This document shows positions 1 to 8,774 of a stretch of 41,376 nucleotides of DNA, in pieces. Each line of letters opens with the position of its first letter. Position 1 is the stretch's first letter. The notes beneath the pieces are model-generated. The model searched no databases. It saw only the letters and a program-made list of their open reading frames with translations, and was not told where the DNA came from. Position numbers and translations under genes: made by a program. Source of the DNA: an uncultured Granulosicoccaceae bacterium (GTDB lineage Bacteria > Pseudomonadota > Gammaproteobacteria > Granulosicoccales > Granulosicoccaceae); contig CALIMV010000061.1 in NCBI GenBank assembly GCA_938045275.1, positions 1 through 41,376 of the forward strand. Direction: 5' to 3'.

Positions 1-1475
1 CGCCCAAGCCGCCTGGTCCAGTAACCGACACGCGGCATGTTTTTAGTCATCTGAGTGCCAATAAAGATAAAACAGTAAAGCTCATCGTCATCTGCCATAC
101 GCGCAACTGATGTACCTGCCGATCTTGGTATGTTTTCCTCCGGGAGTTGTAATATTCGAGATAGGTTTGCGCGGTGTTCAGCGTTATCAGGGTCAAGGTT
201 GAACAACAGCTTTCGTGAGTTAAACCCCATCATCAGTTCGCTGGTTGCATTCGATTGACCCGCAACACGCAACGACCCAGCACCACTGCGTCCCACATTC
301 CCTGTGAGTAGCAGAAGATTAAGGTTGGTTGAAAAACCGTAGCTGCCTGTCGATTGATTAATTCCCATGCTCGATATGATTGCAATCTTTGGGCGATAAT
401 CTTTTCGGGGTTTGGCTATCAGTTCTGCATAGGTGCGGATTGTATCTGCAAGGTCTGCTGGGTTTTGATCAGGCAAAGCAATAATGCTTGCGGCTACGTC
501 CGTTTTACACCGATCTTCTTCACACAGGCGCCGAAACTCTTTGTAGCTGTCTGGGTCTACTCTGGCAAGACTGTCCGGATCCTCCCAGCCCTGCTCCAGA
601 ATGATGCGCGCTACAGCCAGATTAAACAGCACATCCCCACCCTGACGAAATTGAATGTGCAGCGTTTTGGCATCGGCAGCCTCCAGGTCACTAACAGTAT
701 CGCTGCGAATCGGGTCGATAACGACTTTCGTTGCAGTGCCATTTTTTTTCAGTTTCTCGTAGGCTTGCGGGAAGGTCACAAATGGGTTTGTGCCGTGTAA
801 AACAGCAACGTCGCAACTATCGAGCTCATCAAATTGGCTGGACGTAAAACTGGCTTCATTACCAAAATTTAGAACATGAGCTGCACCGGCACTGGTCAGG
901 CAATGTTCAGAATTCGCCCCCATGGTTGGTAAATTAAAAACCAATTTGTACAAACTTGCCATCCAAATGGCTTCCATGGTTTTCTGGCCGTTGCCATACA
1001 CTGCAACGGCTTCGGGACCGACCCACTCTCGCGCATGCAAAAATAACCAGGCTGCACGGTCCAGTGCCTCATCCCAACTCACTTCATGCATTTTCCCGTC
1101 GTGACCCCGAATCATGGGCGCGCGAATTCTGTCGTCTGCAATACCGCGTTTGCTAAGCCGTTCTGAACGTTCTTTGTCACCGCCTGTTATCAACGAGGTT
1201 TTACCCTTTACACACAATCCTAAAGAAGACAGTGGATAAACCTTTTGATTTCCACGATTGTTTTTTTCAACCGTGTATGGACAGCCGACACCGCAAAAAC
1301 TGCATACGCTGGAATTAGCCAGCAAAGCGTCATACCGATGACGAATGTGAGGATCTTCAAGTAGGGAACTATCTGCTGAAACAGATGCGATTAATTGTTC
1401 AGGAGTTTGCTTGCGAATTGACTGGTGGTTAAGCTCGCCCTCACCCACTATGCTGCTTGTTTGAGGATATTCCAT
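1..1475 (-). CDS. Molybdopterin (bis-MGD) oxidoreductase, NapA/NasA/Fdh-like, N-terminal part (cut by window edge)
   Basis: About 491 residues are visible; the C-terminus lies beyond position 1. The start is ATG at 1475, preceded by GGGAG at a good distance. Seen: an N-terminal 4Fe-4S site C58-x2-C61-x3-C65-x22-C88 followed by VKGK, then SWDEALD, YGNGQ, and GANSEHCLTS, where C192 sits at the usual Mo-ligand position. A later GQSNA resembles the GQPNA motif of nitrate reductases. Family knowledge: such enzymes transfer electrons between a Mo-bis-MGD centre and an Fe-S chain in nitrate reductases, formate dehydrogenases and relatives. The ligand neighbourhood matches neither the NapA/NasA form I know (RLCMSS) nor Sec/Cys formate dehydrogenase, so the substrate is open. 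No twin-arginine signal is visible, suggesting a cytoplasmic enzyme. It is divergent from a RidA-like gene. Confidence 0.88.
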   Translation of the reverse strand, partial: MEYPQTSSIVGEGELNHQSIRKQTPEQLIASVSADSSLLEDPHIRHRYDALLANSSVCSFCGVGCPYTVEKNNRGNQKVYPLSSLGLCVKGKTSLITGGDKERSERLSKRGIADDRIRAPMIRGHDGKMHEVSWDEALDRAAWLFLHAREWVGPEAVAVYGNGQKTMEAIWMASLYKLVFNLPTMGANSEHCLTSAGAAHVLNFGNEASFTSSQFDELDSCDVAVLHGTNPFVTFPQAYEKLKKNGTATKVVIDPIRSDTVSDLEAADAKTLHIQFRQGGDVLFNLAVARIILEQGWEDPDSLARVDPDSYKEFRRLCEEDRCKTDVAASIIALPDQNPADLADTIRTYAELIAKPRKDYRPKIAIISSMGINQSTGSYGFSTNLNLLLLTGNVGRSGAGSLRVAGQSNATSELMMGFNSRKLLFNLDPDNAEHRANLSRILQLPEENIPRSAGTSVARMADDDELYCFIFIGTQMTKNMPRVGYWTRRLG

Positions 1476-1898
1476 AACAAACTCCCAAATACTGCGTGGA
1501 TTCTGTAGAACTATATCATCGATGCTAACGCCACCAACCTTGTAAAAATTACAGTCGAAAAATCAATCAGAGTAAAGTTTCTAACGAAATATAATTGACT
1601 GTGTAAACTGCAATCCAGACTGCCAACTCAGTCAACGTGGTAAAGACCTGTAAACCATTAAACGGATTCGAACTATCATTTTCCGTGTTTCCAAAGTTTT
1701 CCAGATATCCATAGATGAACGTACGGCAAGTATTTCAGACTAAATAATATTTTGAGAGCGAATAAATAAACAGTCATTGAAAAACACTCCTGACATAGGG
1801 CTGTCAGCTCTGTGCATTAACTTACCAATCGAGGGTTAGCTATCTGGCTGCCTAAAACTCAATGCTTCCCCAAGTGAAGATAAATCAGGAGCTGTAAA
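1476..1898. other. Intergenic region between divergent molybdoenzyme and RidA genes
   Basis: No gene is supported in these 423 bases. AT-rich tracts that could hold both promoters are present. Two inverted repeats can be seen: TTGACTG/CAGTCAA with arms at 1595-1601 and 1629-1635, and CTGACA/TGTCAG with arms at 1790-1795 and 1802-1807, about 90 bases upstream of the RidA start. Either could be an operator; neither is proven. Confidence 0.5.
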
Positions 1899-2294
1899 AT
1901 GAAAAGAACATCCGTAAACCCATGGTCTTGGTCGCAACAATTTGGTTATAACCAAGCCGAAATAATCGAAGACACATCTCGACAACTCATCTGTTCAGGG
2001 CAAACAGCCGTTGACGCCAATGGTGCTCCTCAGCATCCAGACGACATGCGAAGCCAAATGACGTTGGCACTGAACAACCTGGAGGCTGTTCTAAACGAAG
2101 CTGACATGGGGTTTGCCAATATCACCCGTCTGAACATCTACACCACCGATGTGGATCAAGCTATAAATTGCTTCGACGCGTTGGGTGCAAAACTAAGCCC
2201 TGCTGGCGTAACACCGCCGATGAGTCTACTCGGTGTAACCCGACTCGCCATTCCTGGTTTGATGATCGAAATTGAGGCTACGGCAAACGATTGA
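1899..2294 (+). CDS. RidA/YjgF/UK114-family protein lacking the deaminase arginine
   Basis: 131 aa, the usual length for a single RidA domain, with AGGAG upstream of the ATG. Seen: the typical SGQTAVDANG strand, NLEAVLNEADMGFANITRLNIYTTD, and the C-terminal IPGLMIEIEATA. Family knowledge: RidA proteins form trimers, and the Rid1-3 types hydrolyse reactive enamines/imines using an Arg in the P-x-R-[ST] stretch before the last strand (Arg105 in E. coli RidA). Here that stretch reads TPPMSLLGV, with Met in place of Arg. It is therefore probably not a canonical enamine/imine deaminase but one of the Rid4-7 type proteins, whose roles are poorly known. The nearest neighbour is the divergent molybdoenzyme. 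Confidence 0.88.
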   Translation: MKRTSVNPWSWSQQFGYNQAEIIEDTSRQLICSGQTAVDANGAPQHPDDMRSQMTLALNNLEAVLNEADMGFANITRLNIYTTDVDQAINCFDALGAKLSPAGVTPPMSLLGVTRLAIPGLMIEIEATAND

Positions 2295-2679
2295 TTAAGT
2301 AATGATTACACCAGGAAACATTTATTGGTTGACTAACGGTTCGATGAGTTTTATTAGATTGGACTAAATATACTCATCACTATTGTCAGGTTCATTTGAT
2401 AGCAATTCAAAATCAACTATGCTACCAGACAATCCGTTTGCATCATTGGGGCCCCACAGAATCACATGCGCATTTGAGCTTGATACGCGATTGGTGACTA
2501 TGTGGGGCCATATCTTAAATTGTATGTGCATAGTCATTTTTATCACACTTATCCACTTTGCACACATTGTCTTTACGATTAAAGTCCAACCTTCTAACGA
2601 ATAGCCAGTGAAGCTGGAATGCAATGTCGATTTAACAAACCTTTGGTTCGTTCTGTTTGTCTATCGCTGATATGCAGCG
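2295..2679. other. Convergent intergenic region with a GC-rich dyad
   Basis: Lies between the RidA gene and the ABC exporter, whose 3' ends face each other. Two overlapping small ORFs on opposite strands (2364-2624 minus and 2383-2604 plus) are open but have no recognisable domain or good ribosome site. A 9-bp inverted repeat, GGCCCCACA at 2450-2458 and TGTGGGGCC at 2501-2509, includes the palindrome TGGGGCCCCA at 2447-2456. Its role is unknown; it lacks a T-tract. Confidence 0.4.
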
Positions 2680-4533
2680 CTATTGGTCCTCTATTCCAAT
2701 AAAACCACCAGATTGCCTATTCCAAAAATCTGCGTACAAACCATTGGCTGCCAATAGCTGAGTGTGTGTGCCCTCTTCTACAATTTTCCCTTCATTGAGT
2801 ACGATGACTCGGTCCATTTTGGCAATCGTTGATAATCTGTGCGCTATTGCAATAACGGTTTTGTCTTGCATAATACTACTCAACGATTGTTGTATTTCCG
2901 CTTCTACTTCACTGTCGAGTGCGCTGGTGGCTTCGTCAAGAATTAAAATAGGAGCGCTTTTCAAGATAACGCGAGCAAGTGCAATGCGTTGACGTTGTCC
3001 GCCGGAGAGTTTGATACCACGCTCACCAACATGCGCATCATAACCTGTGTTACCTTTTGCATCAGTGAGTTGCATGATGAACTCATGCGCACGAGCTTTA
3101 CGCGCAGCCGTCTGTATTTGATGTTCTGTAATATTTGTGCGACCTAGAGCGATGTTGTCTCGAATTGATCGATTTAATAATGCAGCCTGCTGACTTACCA
3201 TACCAATGCAAGAACGAAGGCTATCTTGTTCAACTTCAGTTATATTTTGCCCGTCAATGTGGATGCTGCCACGCTCAGCATCATGAAACCGCAATATTAG
3301 GTTAACCAACGTGGACTTACCTGCACCCGATCGCCCAACCACTCCGATCTTTTCACCCGATTTTATTTTCAAGGAAATAGTATCGAGCCCGCCCTGCTTC
3401 AAACCATAGTGATGCTGCACTTTATCAATAGTAATTTCTCCACCCCTGACTTGTAGTTTTGGAGCGTCATTTGTTATTGGAATGGCTAGTGGTTGGGCAA
3501 TTGTCTTAAGCGCTTCCCGCAAACTACCGACGCGTAAAAATATCCACCGTACAGATTCAAATACCCACTCAGCCATGGTGGTGATACGCAAACTCAATGC
3601 TATGGCAGAACCAATAAGACCTATGGTGGCAGCCTCTTGCGACCACAGCCATAGACCATAACCAACAAAACCGACCATCATCACGCCCTCAAGCATCGTT
3701 AGTATTGTGCGCAACGATACGCCTATTTGACGTGTAACAAATAATGCCTGACGGGTGTTCTCCAGGCTCACTTTATGATCGTTAATCATAAGTTCGCGAT
3801 CAGAAAATAGTTTTAAGGTATCAATATTGGAAAAACCATCGACAACAACGCCAGTTAGCGCAGACTTTGCACTTTGAAACGTCTGTTGTGCCGTTACCAT
3901 CCTTGGAATAAAAAGCAACAGCATTGCAATATACAACAACAGCCACAAGAACAGTGGTAGTGCAAGCCTCGGATCGGTGTCTGACATCAGAATAACAATG
4001 CCTATCATATAAACGAATCCGAATGCCATAGCGTTAAGACATTGATACAAAATATCCGCTACATGATTGCCAATATCAACCAATCGAATAGCGGTACGAC
4101 CAGTAAGGTCTTCTTGAAACCACCCCACAGATTGATTGGCCAAATGATTGTGTGCGCGCCACCGCACCAGAGTTGCTGTATTACAGTTAAGCCCGATATC
4201 GTTAGTTGCCTGCCGAAGCATTTGAGAAAGTGGCCTGAACAACAAAAGCATCAATGCAGCTACTGCCAGTTCGAAACCGTGCACTTGCAGAATGTTTTCT
4301 TTCTCGGTGAGTGCCAACGTATCAATGAGCTTTCCGGCGTAACTGATAAGCCAGACTTCAACGCTTGCCGCCAGTACGGTTACGCATAAACTGATGAGTA
4401 ATATGTTTCTAAGCGGTTGTAAATGAGATTTTAGATACGACCAAACGGTACCAGCAGGTGGTTTATCTGACGATGAGTAGGGTTGCACCAGGTGTAAAAC
4501 AGCGGTTGTAAACCGCAAGTAAGTTTGAATCAT
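2680..4533 (-). CDS. ABC exporter half-transporter (fused membrane and ATPase domains)
   Basis: 617 aa, the usual length for MsbA/LmrA-type half-transporters. An N-terminal membrane domain has about six hydrophobic helices (residues roughly 40-330). A C-terminal nucleotide-binding domain follows, with Walker A GRSGAGKST (400-408), signature LSGGQRQR, Walker B ILILDEATSALD and H-loop IAHRLSTI, all intact. Family knowledge: such proteins dimerise in the inner membrane and export lipids, peptides or drugs on ATP hydrolysis. No single substrate can be read from sequence. An ATPase with all motifs intact and no partner gene beside it suggests a homodimer. It lies 135 bases downstream of the GntR gene on the same strand, so co-transcription is possible but unproven; the ribosome site is weak. 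Confidence 0.9.
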   Translation of the reverse strand: MIQTYLRFTTAVLHLVQPYSSSDKPPAGTVWSYLKSHLQPLRNILLISLCVTVLAASVEVWLISYAGKLIDTLALTEKENILQVHGFELAVAALMLLLFRPLSQMLRQATNDIGLNCNTATLVRWRAHNHLANQSVGWFQEDLTGRTAIRLVDIGNHVADILYQCLNAMAFGFVYMIGIVILMSDTDPRLALPLFLWLLLYIAMLLLFIPRMVTAQQTFQSAKSALTGVVVDGFSNIDTLKLFSDRELMINDHKVSLENTRQALFVTRQIGVSLRTILTMLEGVMMVGFVGYGLWLWSQEAATIGLIGSAIALSLRITTMAEWVFESVRWIFLRVGSLREALKTIAQPLAIPITNDAPKLQVRGGEITIDKVQHHYGLKQGGLDTISLKIKSGEKIGVVGRSGAGKSTLVNLILRFHDAERGSIHIDGQNITEVEQDSLRSCIGMVSQQAALLNRSIRDNIALGRTNITEHQIQTAARKARAHEFIMQLTDAKGNTGYDAHVGERGIKLSGGQRQRIALARVILKSAPILILDEATSALDSEVEAEIQQSLSSIMQDKTVIAIAHRLSTIAKMDRVIVLNEGKIVEEGTHTQLLAANGLYADFWNRQSGGFIGIEDQ

Positions 4534-4668
4534 CTAATGTTGATTTCCAAAACCTGTTTGCAGAGCTAAATACAACGTATAACTGACTATTACTACTTAC
4601 ATTTTTGCTTGAGTTACAGTTTGGTGCACCTGTCAAGATAGATTTGCAATCGGAATTATTTAGTTCGA

Positions 4669-5355
4669 TCAATCATCGAAATAGTCAGCATTTTCATCAC
4701 GTATAGTGTTGATTGTTGTATCCAGACGGGACAGATGCAGCATACCAATGTTCACAGCACCCTCCTCGTCATTCTCAGAAACGAATTGTGCGATTTGTTT
4801 ATGATCTTCAAATAATTCGTCGAGCTGATCATCGCGAGCCATGCCTAATACACAGAGCCGATCAACCTTGGCTTTATTCGCAGCAATAACATCAATAGCG
4901 AATTCCGTTTCAGCTACGGTGCACAATGCTGCGTGAAACGCATAGTCCAGTGAGCGAAACCGATCATAGTTATTCTCTTCGACGGCCAGTTGTTGATCTG
5001 TGATGCGCGCCTGTAACAAGTCTGAACCATCCTGCCCACAGATACGCGAAGCGCGGCGCAACACTTCAGTTTCAACAGCTGCGCGTACAAATCTTGCTGT
5101 TGTTATCGCGAGCGAAGAAAATCGTTTCACTTCGGTGGCTTTTTGAGGCCTTATCATTAGCAAGTCTAGATTTTCCAGCCGACTAAACGCATCGCGTACA
5201 GGCTGGCGGGAAATACCAAACATTTTTGCGATTTCTGCTTCCGAGATTTTTGTTCCAGGAAGCAGGCGCATAGATACTATTTCATCGTACAGATATTCGA
5301 AAACTGCATCCACACCGGTACGACGCTCAGTGGGTTTCAGGTGTTGCTGCACCAT
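4669..5355 (-). CDS. GntR-family regulator, FadR subfamily (FCD domain), probable regulator of the alginate operon
   Basis: 228 aa from ATG 5355, chosen because GGAG lies 9 bases upstream; a longer TTG start at 5370 would overlap that site. Seen: a winged helix (residues about 10-75; GTKISEAEIAKMFGISRQPVRDAFSRLE) and a C-terminal all-helical FCD ligand domain. Its metal residues D137, H141, H185 and H207 fit the known Asp/His triad of metal-containing FCD domains. Family knowledge: these regulators usually bind a sugar acid or carboxylate and release the operator, often as repressors. It is divergent from the alginate importer operon, which suggests it senses an alginate breakdown product; this is inference. 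A candidate operator lies at 5600-5609. Confidence 0.92.
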   Translation of the reverse strand: MVQQHLKPTERRTGVDAVFEYLYDEIVSMRLLPGTKISEAEIAKMFGISRQPVRDAFSRLENLDLLMIRPQKATEVKRFSSLAITTARFVRAAVETEVLRRASRICGQDGSDLLQARITDQQLAVEENNYDRFRSLDYAFHAALCTVAETEFAIDVIAANKAKVDRLCVLGMARDDQLDELFEDHKQIAQFVSENDEEGAVNIGMLHLSRLDTTINTIRDENADYFDD

Positions 5356-5752
5356 GATTCTGTTCTCCAATGCTCACCAGTGTGTTACTACCAACTCGCT
5401 TTGCTTGTCCAGGTATATAAAGTTCTTTGTCCGCTATATTTTTAAATCGATTTATTTAAATTCAATCATGTAGCAACGCGATCATTCCACTACCTGTTCT
5501 TTAACTACCCCCTACACACTGACTGATTAGTCTTGCTTTAATGGAGTCACCACGTGTAACCACAGCGGAGGATAAATTCGTTTGCAACATGAGAAATACT
5601 AGTATACCATCGTCGCGTCAATAACCAAAACTGGTGTCCCTATGACGCCCGGTCAAGGGTGAAATCGGGCAATTTCCTCATGCGCGATCATCAAATCTGA
5701 GCGGCGTTGGGGTATTTCAAATTCAGCTACTTATTGGATTTTTGGAGAGAAC
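5356..5752. other. Divergent control region between gntR and the alginate operon
   Basis: 397 bases without a gene, expected to hold the promoters of the GntR regulator and of the ABC operon. The only striking sequence elements are the overlapping dyads at 5596-5609 (described separately). A good -35/-10 pair could not be assigned with certainty on either strand. Confidence 0.55.
5596..5609. promoter_or_regulatory. Candidate GntR operator (overlapping dyads)
   Basis: ATACTAGTAT (5596-5605) is a perfect palindrome and overlaps TAGTATACCA (5600-5609). The latter is an imperfect dyad close to the TGGTATACCA core that I recall for UxuR/ExuR-type FadR-subfamily operators. It sits in the divergent region between the regulator and the operon. 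Binding is inferred only. Confidence 0.4.
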
Positions 5753-6859
5753 GTGTCTGGCGTCAAGCTCGAAAAAATCGTGAAAGCTTATGGCCGATTA
5801 GAGGTCGTCCACGGCATTGATCTTGAGGTCAAGGAAAAAGAATTCGTCGTACTTGTAGGTCCGTCCGGATGCGGCAAATCCACCACCTTGCGAATGATTG
5901 CCGGCTTGGAGGAAATTAGCGCGGGCGATATCAGTATCGATGGACGCGTTGTTAATCGCGTAGCGCCTAAAGACCGGGATGTCGCAATGGTTTTTCAAAA
6001 CTATGCGCTCTACCCGCATTTAAGTGTTTTTGAAAATATCGCCTTTGGTTTGCGCATTCGCAAAGAGTCCAAGGGTCATATCGAAAAAACCGTCAAAGAG
6101 GCCAGCGATATTCTTGGCTTGACCCCTTACCTTGATCGTAAACCAGCTGAATTGTCTGGTGGCCAGCGGCAACGCGTCGCAATGGGCCGCGCCATTGTTC
6201 GGCGACCAAAAGTATTTCTATTTGACGAGCCGCTGTCGAATCTGGATGCAAAACTTCGAACCCAAATGAGAGCGGAAATCAAACAGCTTCACAGGCGCCT
6301 GGGAGCTACGTCAGTTTACGTGACACACGATCAAGTAGAAGCAATGACATTGGCTGATCGAATTGTGGTTATGAACGACGGGAACATAGAACAAATCGGC
6401 TCACCCATGGAATTGTTCATGAATCCTGCCAATACTTTTGTTGCGGGGTTTATTGGCTCACCCCCAATGAACCAACTGCAAGGGAATATAGAAAAAGTCT
6501 CTTCTGGTTTGCAAGTAAGGATAAACGACACTGTTATTGACTTACCCAACAACACTAACGTTGAAGACGGTCAGTCAGTAGTACTGGGAATACGTCCGGA
6601 GCACATTTCACTTAGCAACAATGAAGGCACTTCCGCCATGTCGATCTCTCTGAACCTGGTTGAAACGCTAGGCTCTGAAGCACTATTGCATGCCAAATTC
6701 GGTGAGCAAGATATGATTGTCAAAGCTGAAACCAATGGACAAATTGATCATCTATCGGAAATCTCAACCGTTTACGCTCCTACTGACCTTGTAAAAGTAT
6801 TCGATGCGAAATCCGGGCTTGTGTTGTCAGAACCCTTTTCGCAAGGTAGCAATACGTGA
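5753..6859 (+). CDS. ABC importer ATP-binding protein, MalK/UgpC type (AlgS-like)
   Basis: 368 aa, starting at GTG 5753 after GGAGAG. Seen: Walker [10 protein letters not shown] (about 37-45), Q-loop [11 protein letters not shown], signature [14 protein letters not shown], Walker [14 protein letters not shown]-loop [11 protein letters not shown], then a C-terminal TOBE-type regulatory region (about 240-368). These are hallmarks of the MalK/UgpC group that energises carbohydrate import. Gene order (ATPase, two permeases, binding protein, PL15 lyase) points to alginate oligosaccharides, as with AlgS of Sphingomonas sp. A1; the substrate is inferred from the neighbours. Its stop codon overlaps the next start (GTGA, 6856-6859), which favours coupled translation. 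Confidence 0.93.
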   Translation: MSGVKLEKIVKAYGRLEVVHGIDLEVKEKEFVVLVGPSGCGKSTTLRMIAGLEEISAGDISIDGRVVNRVAPKDRDVAMVFQNYALYPHLSVFENIAFGLRIRKESKGHIEKTVKEASDILGLTPYLDRKPAELSGGQRQRVAMGRAIVRRPKVFLFDEPLSNLDAKLRTQMRAEIKQLHRRLGATSVYVTHDQVEAMTLADRIVVMNDGNIEQIGSPMELFMNPANTFVAGFIGSPPMNQLQGNIEKVSSGLQVRINDTVIDLPNNTNVEDGQSVVLGIRPEHISLSNNEGTSAMSISLNLVETLGSEALLHAKFGEQDMIVKAETNGQIDHLSEISTVYAPTDLVKVFDAKSGLVLSEPFSQGSNT

Positions 6860-7836
6860 GTTCGGGCCAGGATGAAAAACCTGAGTCTGGCGTAACTGAA
6901 TATGACTCAAAAAAATCATTCAAAGATAAACTGATTTGGTTAGGCGATCACTTTAGAAATGAATGGCAGCTCTACGTTATGCTGGCACCAACCATCATCT
7001 GGTTTTTGGTGTTCCTTTACAAACCTATGTACGGGCTACAGATTGCTTTTAAGGACTATTCAATATTTCGTGGCGTTGCAGCTAGCCCATGGGTTGGGTG
7101 GGAGCATTTTCATACGCTGTTTTCTAACGATCAGTTTATCCGGGCTTTTTGGAATACGATAAAAATCAGTGCACTCAATTTATTGTTTGGATTCCCAGCG
7201 CCGATTCTGCTTGCTTTGATGTTCAATGAAATTCTTCATGTAACGTATAAGCGTGTAGCCCAAACCATTGTGTATCTGCCACACTTTATTTCAACGGTCA
7301 TTATCGCCGGGATCGTCACTACCGCGTTTTCGCCTACTGCGGGAGTCGTCAATACCATCATGGGTTGGTTTGGCCTGGATTCAATTTACTTTTTAACCCG
7401 TCCTGAATGGTTTCGCCCGATATTTGTAGGTACAGGAATTTGGCAGGAAGCCGGGTTCGGCTCGATTGTTTTTCTAGCAGCCATAGCTGGCGTTAACCCA
7501 TCCCTTTATGAAAGCGCTGTGGTCGATGGCGCTAGCCGTTGGCAAATGATGTGGAAAATAACACTGCCTTGTATTCTACCCACCATCATTATCATGTTGA
7601 TCATTCGCATTGGCAATATCATGGAGGTGTCATTCGAAATGATAATTCTGCTCTACCAGCCGGCCACCTATATAACTGCTGATGTCGTTAACACGTGGGT
7701 GTACAGACAAGGCTTGGAAAGCGGACAGTACGATATTGCGGCGGCAGCCGGATTGTTCAATGCTGTTGTGGCATTTGTACTTGTTATGGTTGCCAATACA
7801 TTGTCACGGCGCTACGTGCGCACTTCACTATGGTAG
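6856..7836 (+). CDS. Carbohydrate ABC permease, LplB/AlgM1-like
   Basis: 326 aa, GTG start inside the 4-base overlap with the ATPase gene. A polar N-terminal tail (about 35 residues) precedes about six hydrophobic helices. The EAA loop reads [25 protein letters not shown], the site that docks onto the ATPase. [14 protein letters not shown] and [10 protein letters not shown] are typical of the LplB branch, which handles large or charged oligosaccharides such as alginate or rhamnogalacturonan fragments. Second gene of the operon; it forms the inner-membrane channel with the next gene product. Confidence 0.92.
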   Translation: MSSGQDEKPESGVTEYDSKKSFKDKLIWLGDHFRNEWQLYVMLAPTIIWFLVFLYKPMYGLQIAFKDYSIFRGVAASPWVGWEHFHTLFSNDQFIRAFWNTIKISALNLLFGFPAPILLALMFNEILHVTYKRVAQTIVYLPHFISTVIIAGIVTTAFSPTAGVVNTIMGWFGLDSIYFLTRPEWFRPIFVGTGIWQEAGFGSIVFLAAIAGVNPSLYESAVVDGASRWQMMWKITLPCILPTIIIMLIIRIGNIMEVSFEMIILLYQPATYITADVVNTWVYRQGLESGQYDIAAAAGLFNAVVAFVLVMVANTLSRRYVRTSLW

Positions 7837-7844
7837 ATGTGTAA

Positions 7845-8729
7845 ATGGCAGTGGGCATGAATTTATACTCTCGCGGTGACAAGCTTTTTGCACTGGCCAC
7901 ATCAGTGCTTATTGGGCTATTCACGGTTGCAACGTTCTACCCTTTCATATACATTGCAGCCGTTTCGTTTAGTGGCGGCTTTGCCGCCGCCGCCGGAAAA
8001 GTGGTGCTCACTCCTGTTGATTCCACTTTAGCGGCATACAAATACATCCTGACACAACCGAAATTCTGGATTTCGTACGGCAACACGTTTATTTACACTA
8101 TCGGCGGCACAATAATGAGTTTGCTGATCATTATTCCTGGCGCCTATGCCTTGTCCAGACCACAACTTATGGGTCGCCGGTTTTGGAATTTGTTTGTCGC
8201 GTTTACTCTGTGGTTCAACGCAGGACTTATTCCGTTTTTCCTGAACATGCGAGATCTTAACTTGCTCGACAGCTACTTTGGCATCATTATCGGTTTTGCT
8301 GTTAATGCATTTAATTTAATACTACTAAGAAATTTTTTCGAATCTTTGCCACAGAGTTTTCAGGAAGCAGCGCGCATGGACGGCGCAAATGACTTTCAGA
8401 TTCTATGGAAAGTATATATTCCACTATCCAAACCGGCCATTGCAACCATCACGCTGTTTTGCATTGTTTCGCGCTGGAATGGTTTTTTTTGGGCGATGGT
8501 ACTTTTGCAAAGTGAAGAAAAGATTCCATTGCAGGTGTTTTTGCGCCACACCATCGCATTTTTATCAGATGATCACGAGTTCACAGCGACTTTATCTTCT
8601 CAGCCTTACAGTGCTGAATCTGTGACGGCCGCAATTATCGTGTGTTCGATCATTCCGGTTTTAATCGTCTATCCATTTATCCAGAAATATTTTGAGAAAG
8701 GGATACTGCTTGGAGGTGTCAAGGAGTAG
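7845..8729 (+). CDS. Carbohydrate ABC permease, YtcP/AlgM2-like
   Basis: 294 aa, second transmembrane subunit, only 8 bases after the previous stop. About six hydrophobic segments are seen, with the conserved EAA loop FQEAARMDGANDFQILWKVYIPLSKP. ATG 7845 is taken as start, but the in-frame ATG at 7857 is also possible, since neither has a strong ribosome site. Family knowledge: partner of LplB-type permeases. Role in oligo-alginate import is inferred from the operon. Confidence 0.9.
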   Translation: MAVGMNLYSRGDKLFALATSVLIGLFTVATFYPFIYIAAVSFSGGFAAAAGKVVLTPVDSTLAAYKYILTQPKFWISYGNTFIYTIGGTIMSLLIIIPGAYALSRPQLMGRRFWNLFVAFTLWFNAGLIPFFLNMRDLNLLDSYFGIIIGFAVNAFNLILLRNFFESLPQSFQEAARMDGANDFQILWKVYIPLSKPAIATITLFCIVSRWNGFFWAMVLLQSEEKIPLQVFLRHTIAFLSDDHEFTATLSSQPYSAESVTAAIIVCSIIPVLIVYPFIQKYFEKGILLGGVKE

Positions 8730-8774
8730 CCAGTTGTACGGAAGTAAAAACACCAACCACCTAGGAGAGTAGAT

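Noticed and set aside
354-800. 148-codon plus-strand frame in the molybdoenzyme region
   Set aside because: The minus strand encodes a continuous molybdopterin oxidoreductase with Fe-S and Mo-ligand motifs over the same bases.
2305-2370. 21-codon frame starting MITPGNIYWL
   Set aside because: It recalls the N-terminus of small membrane proteins but stops too soon and has no continuation.
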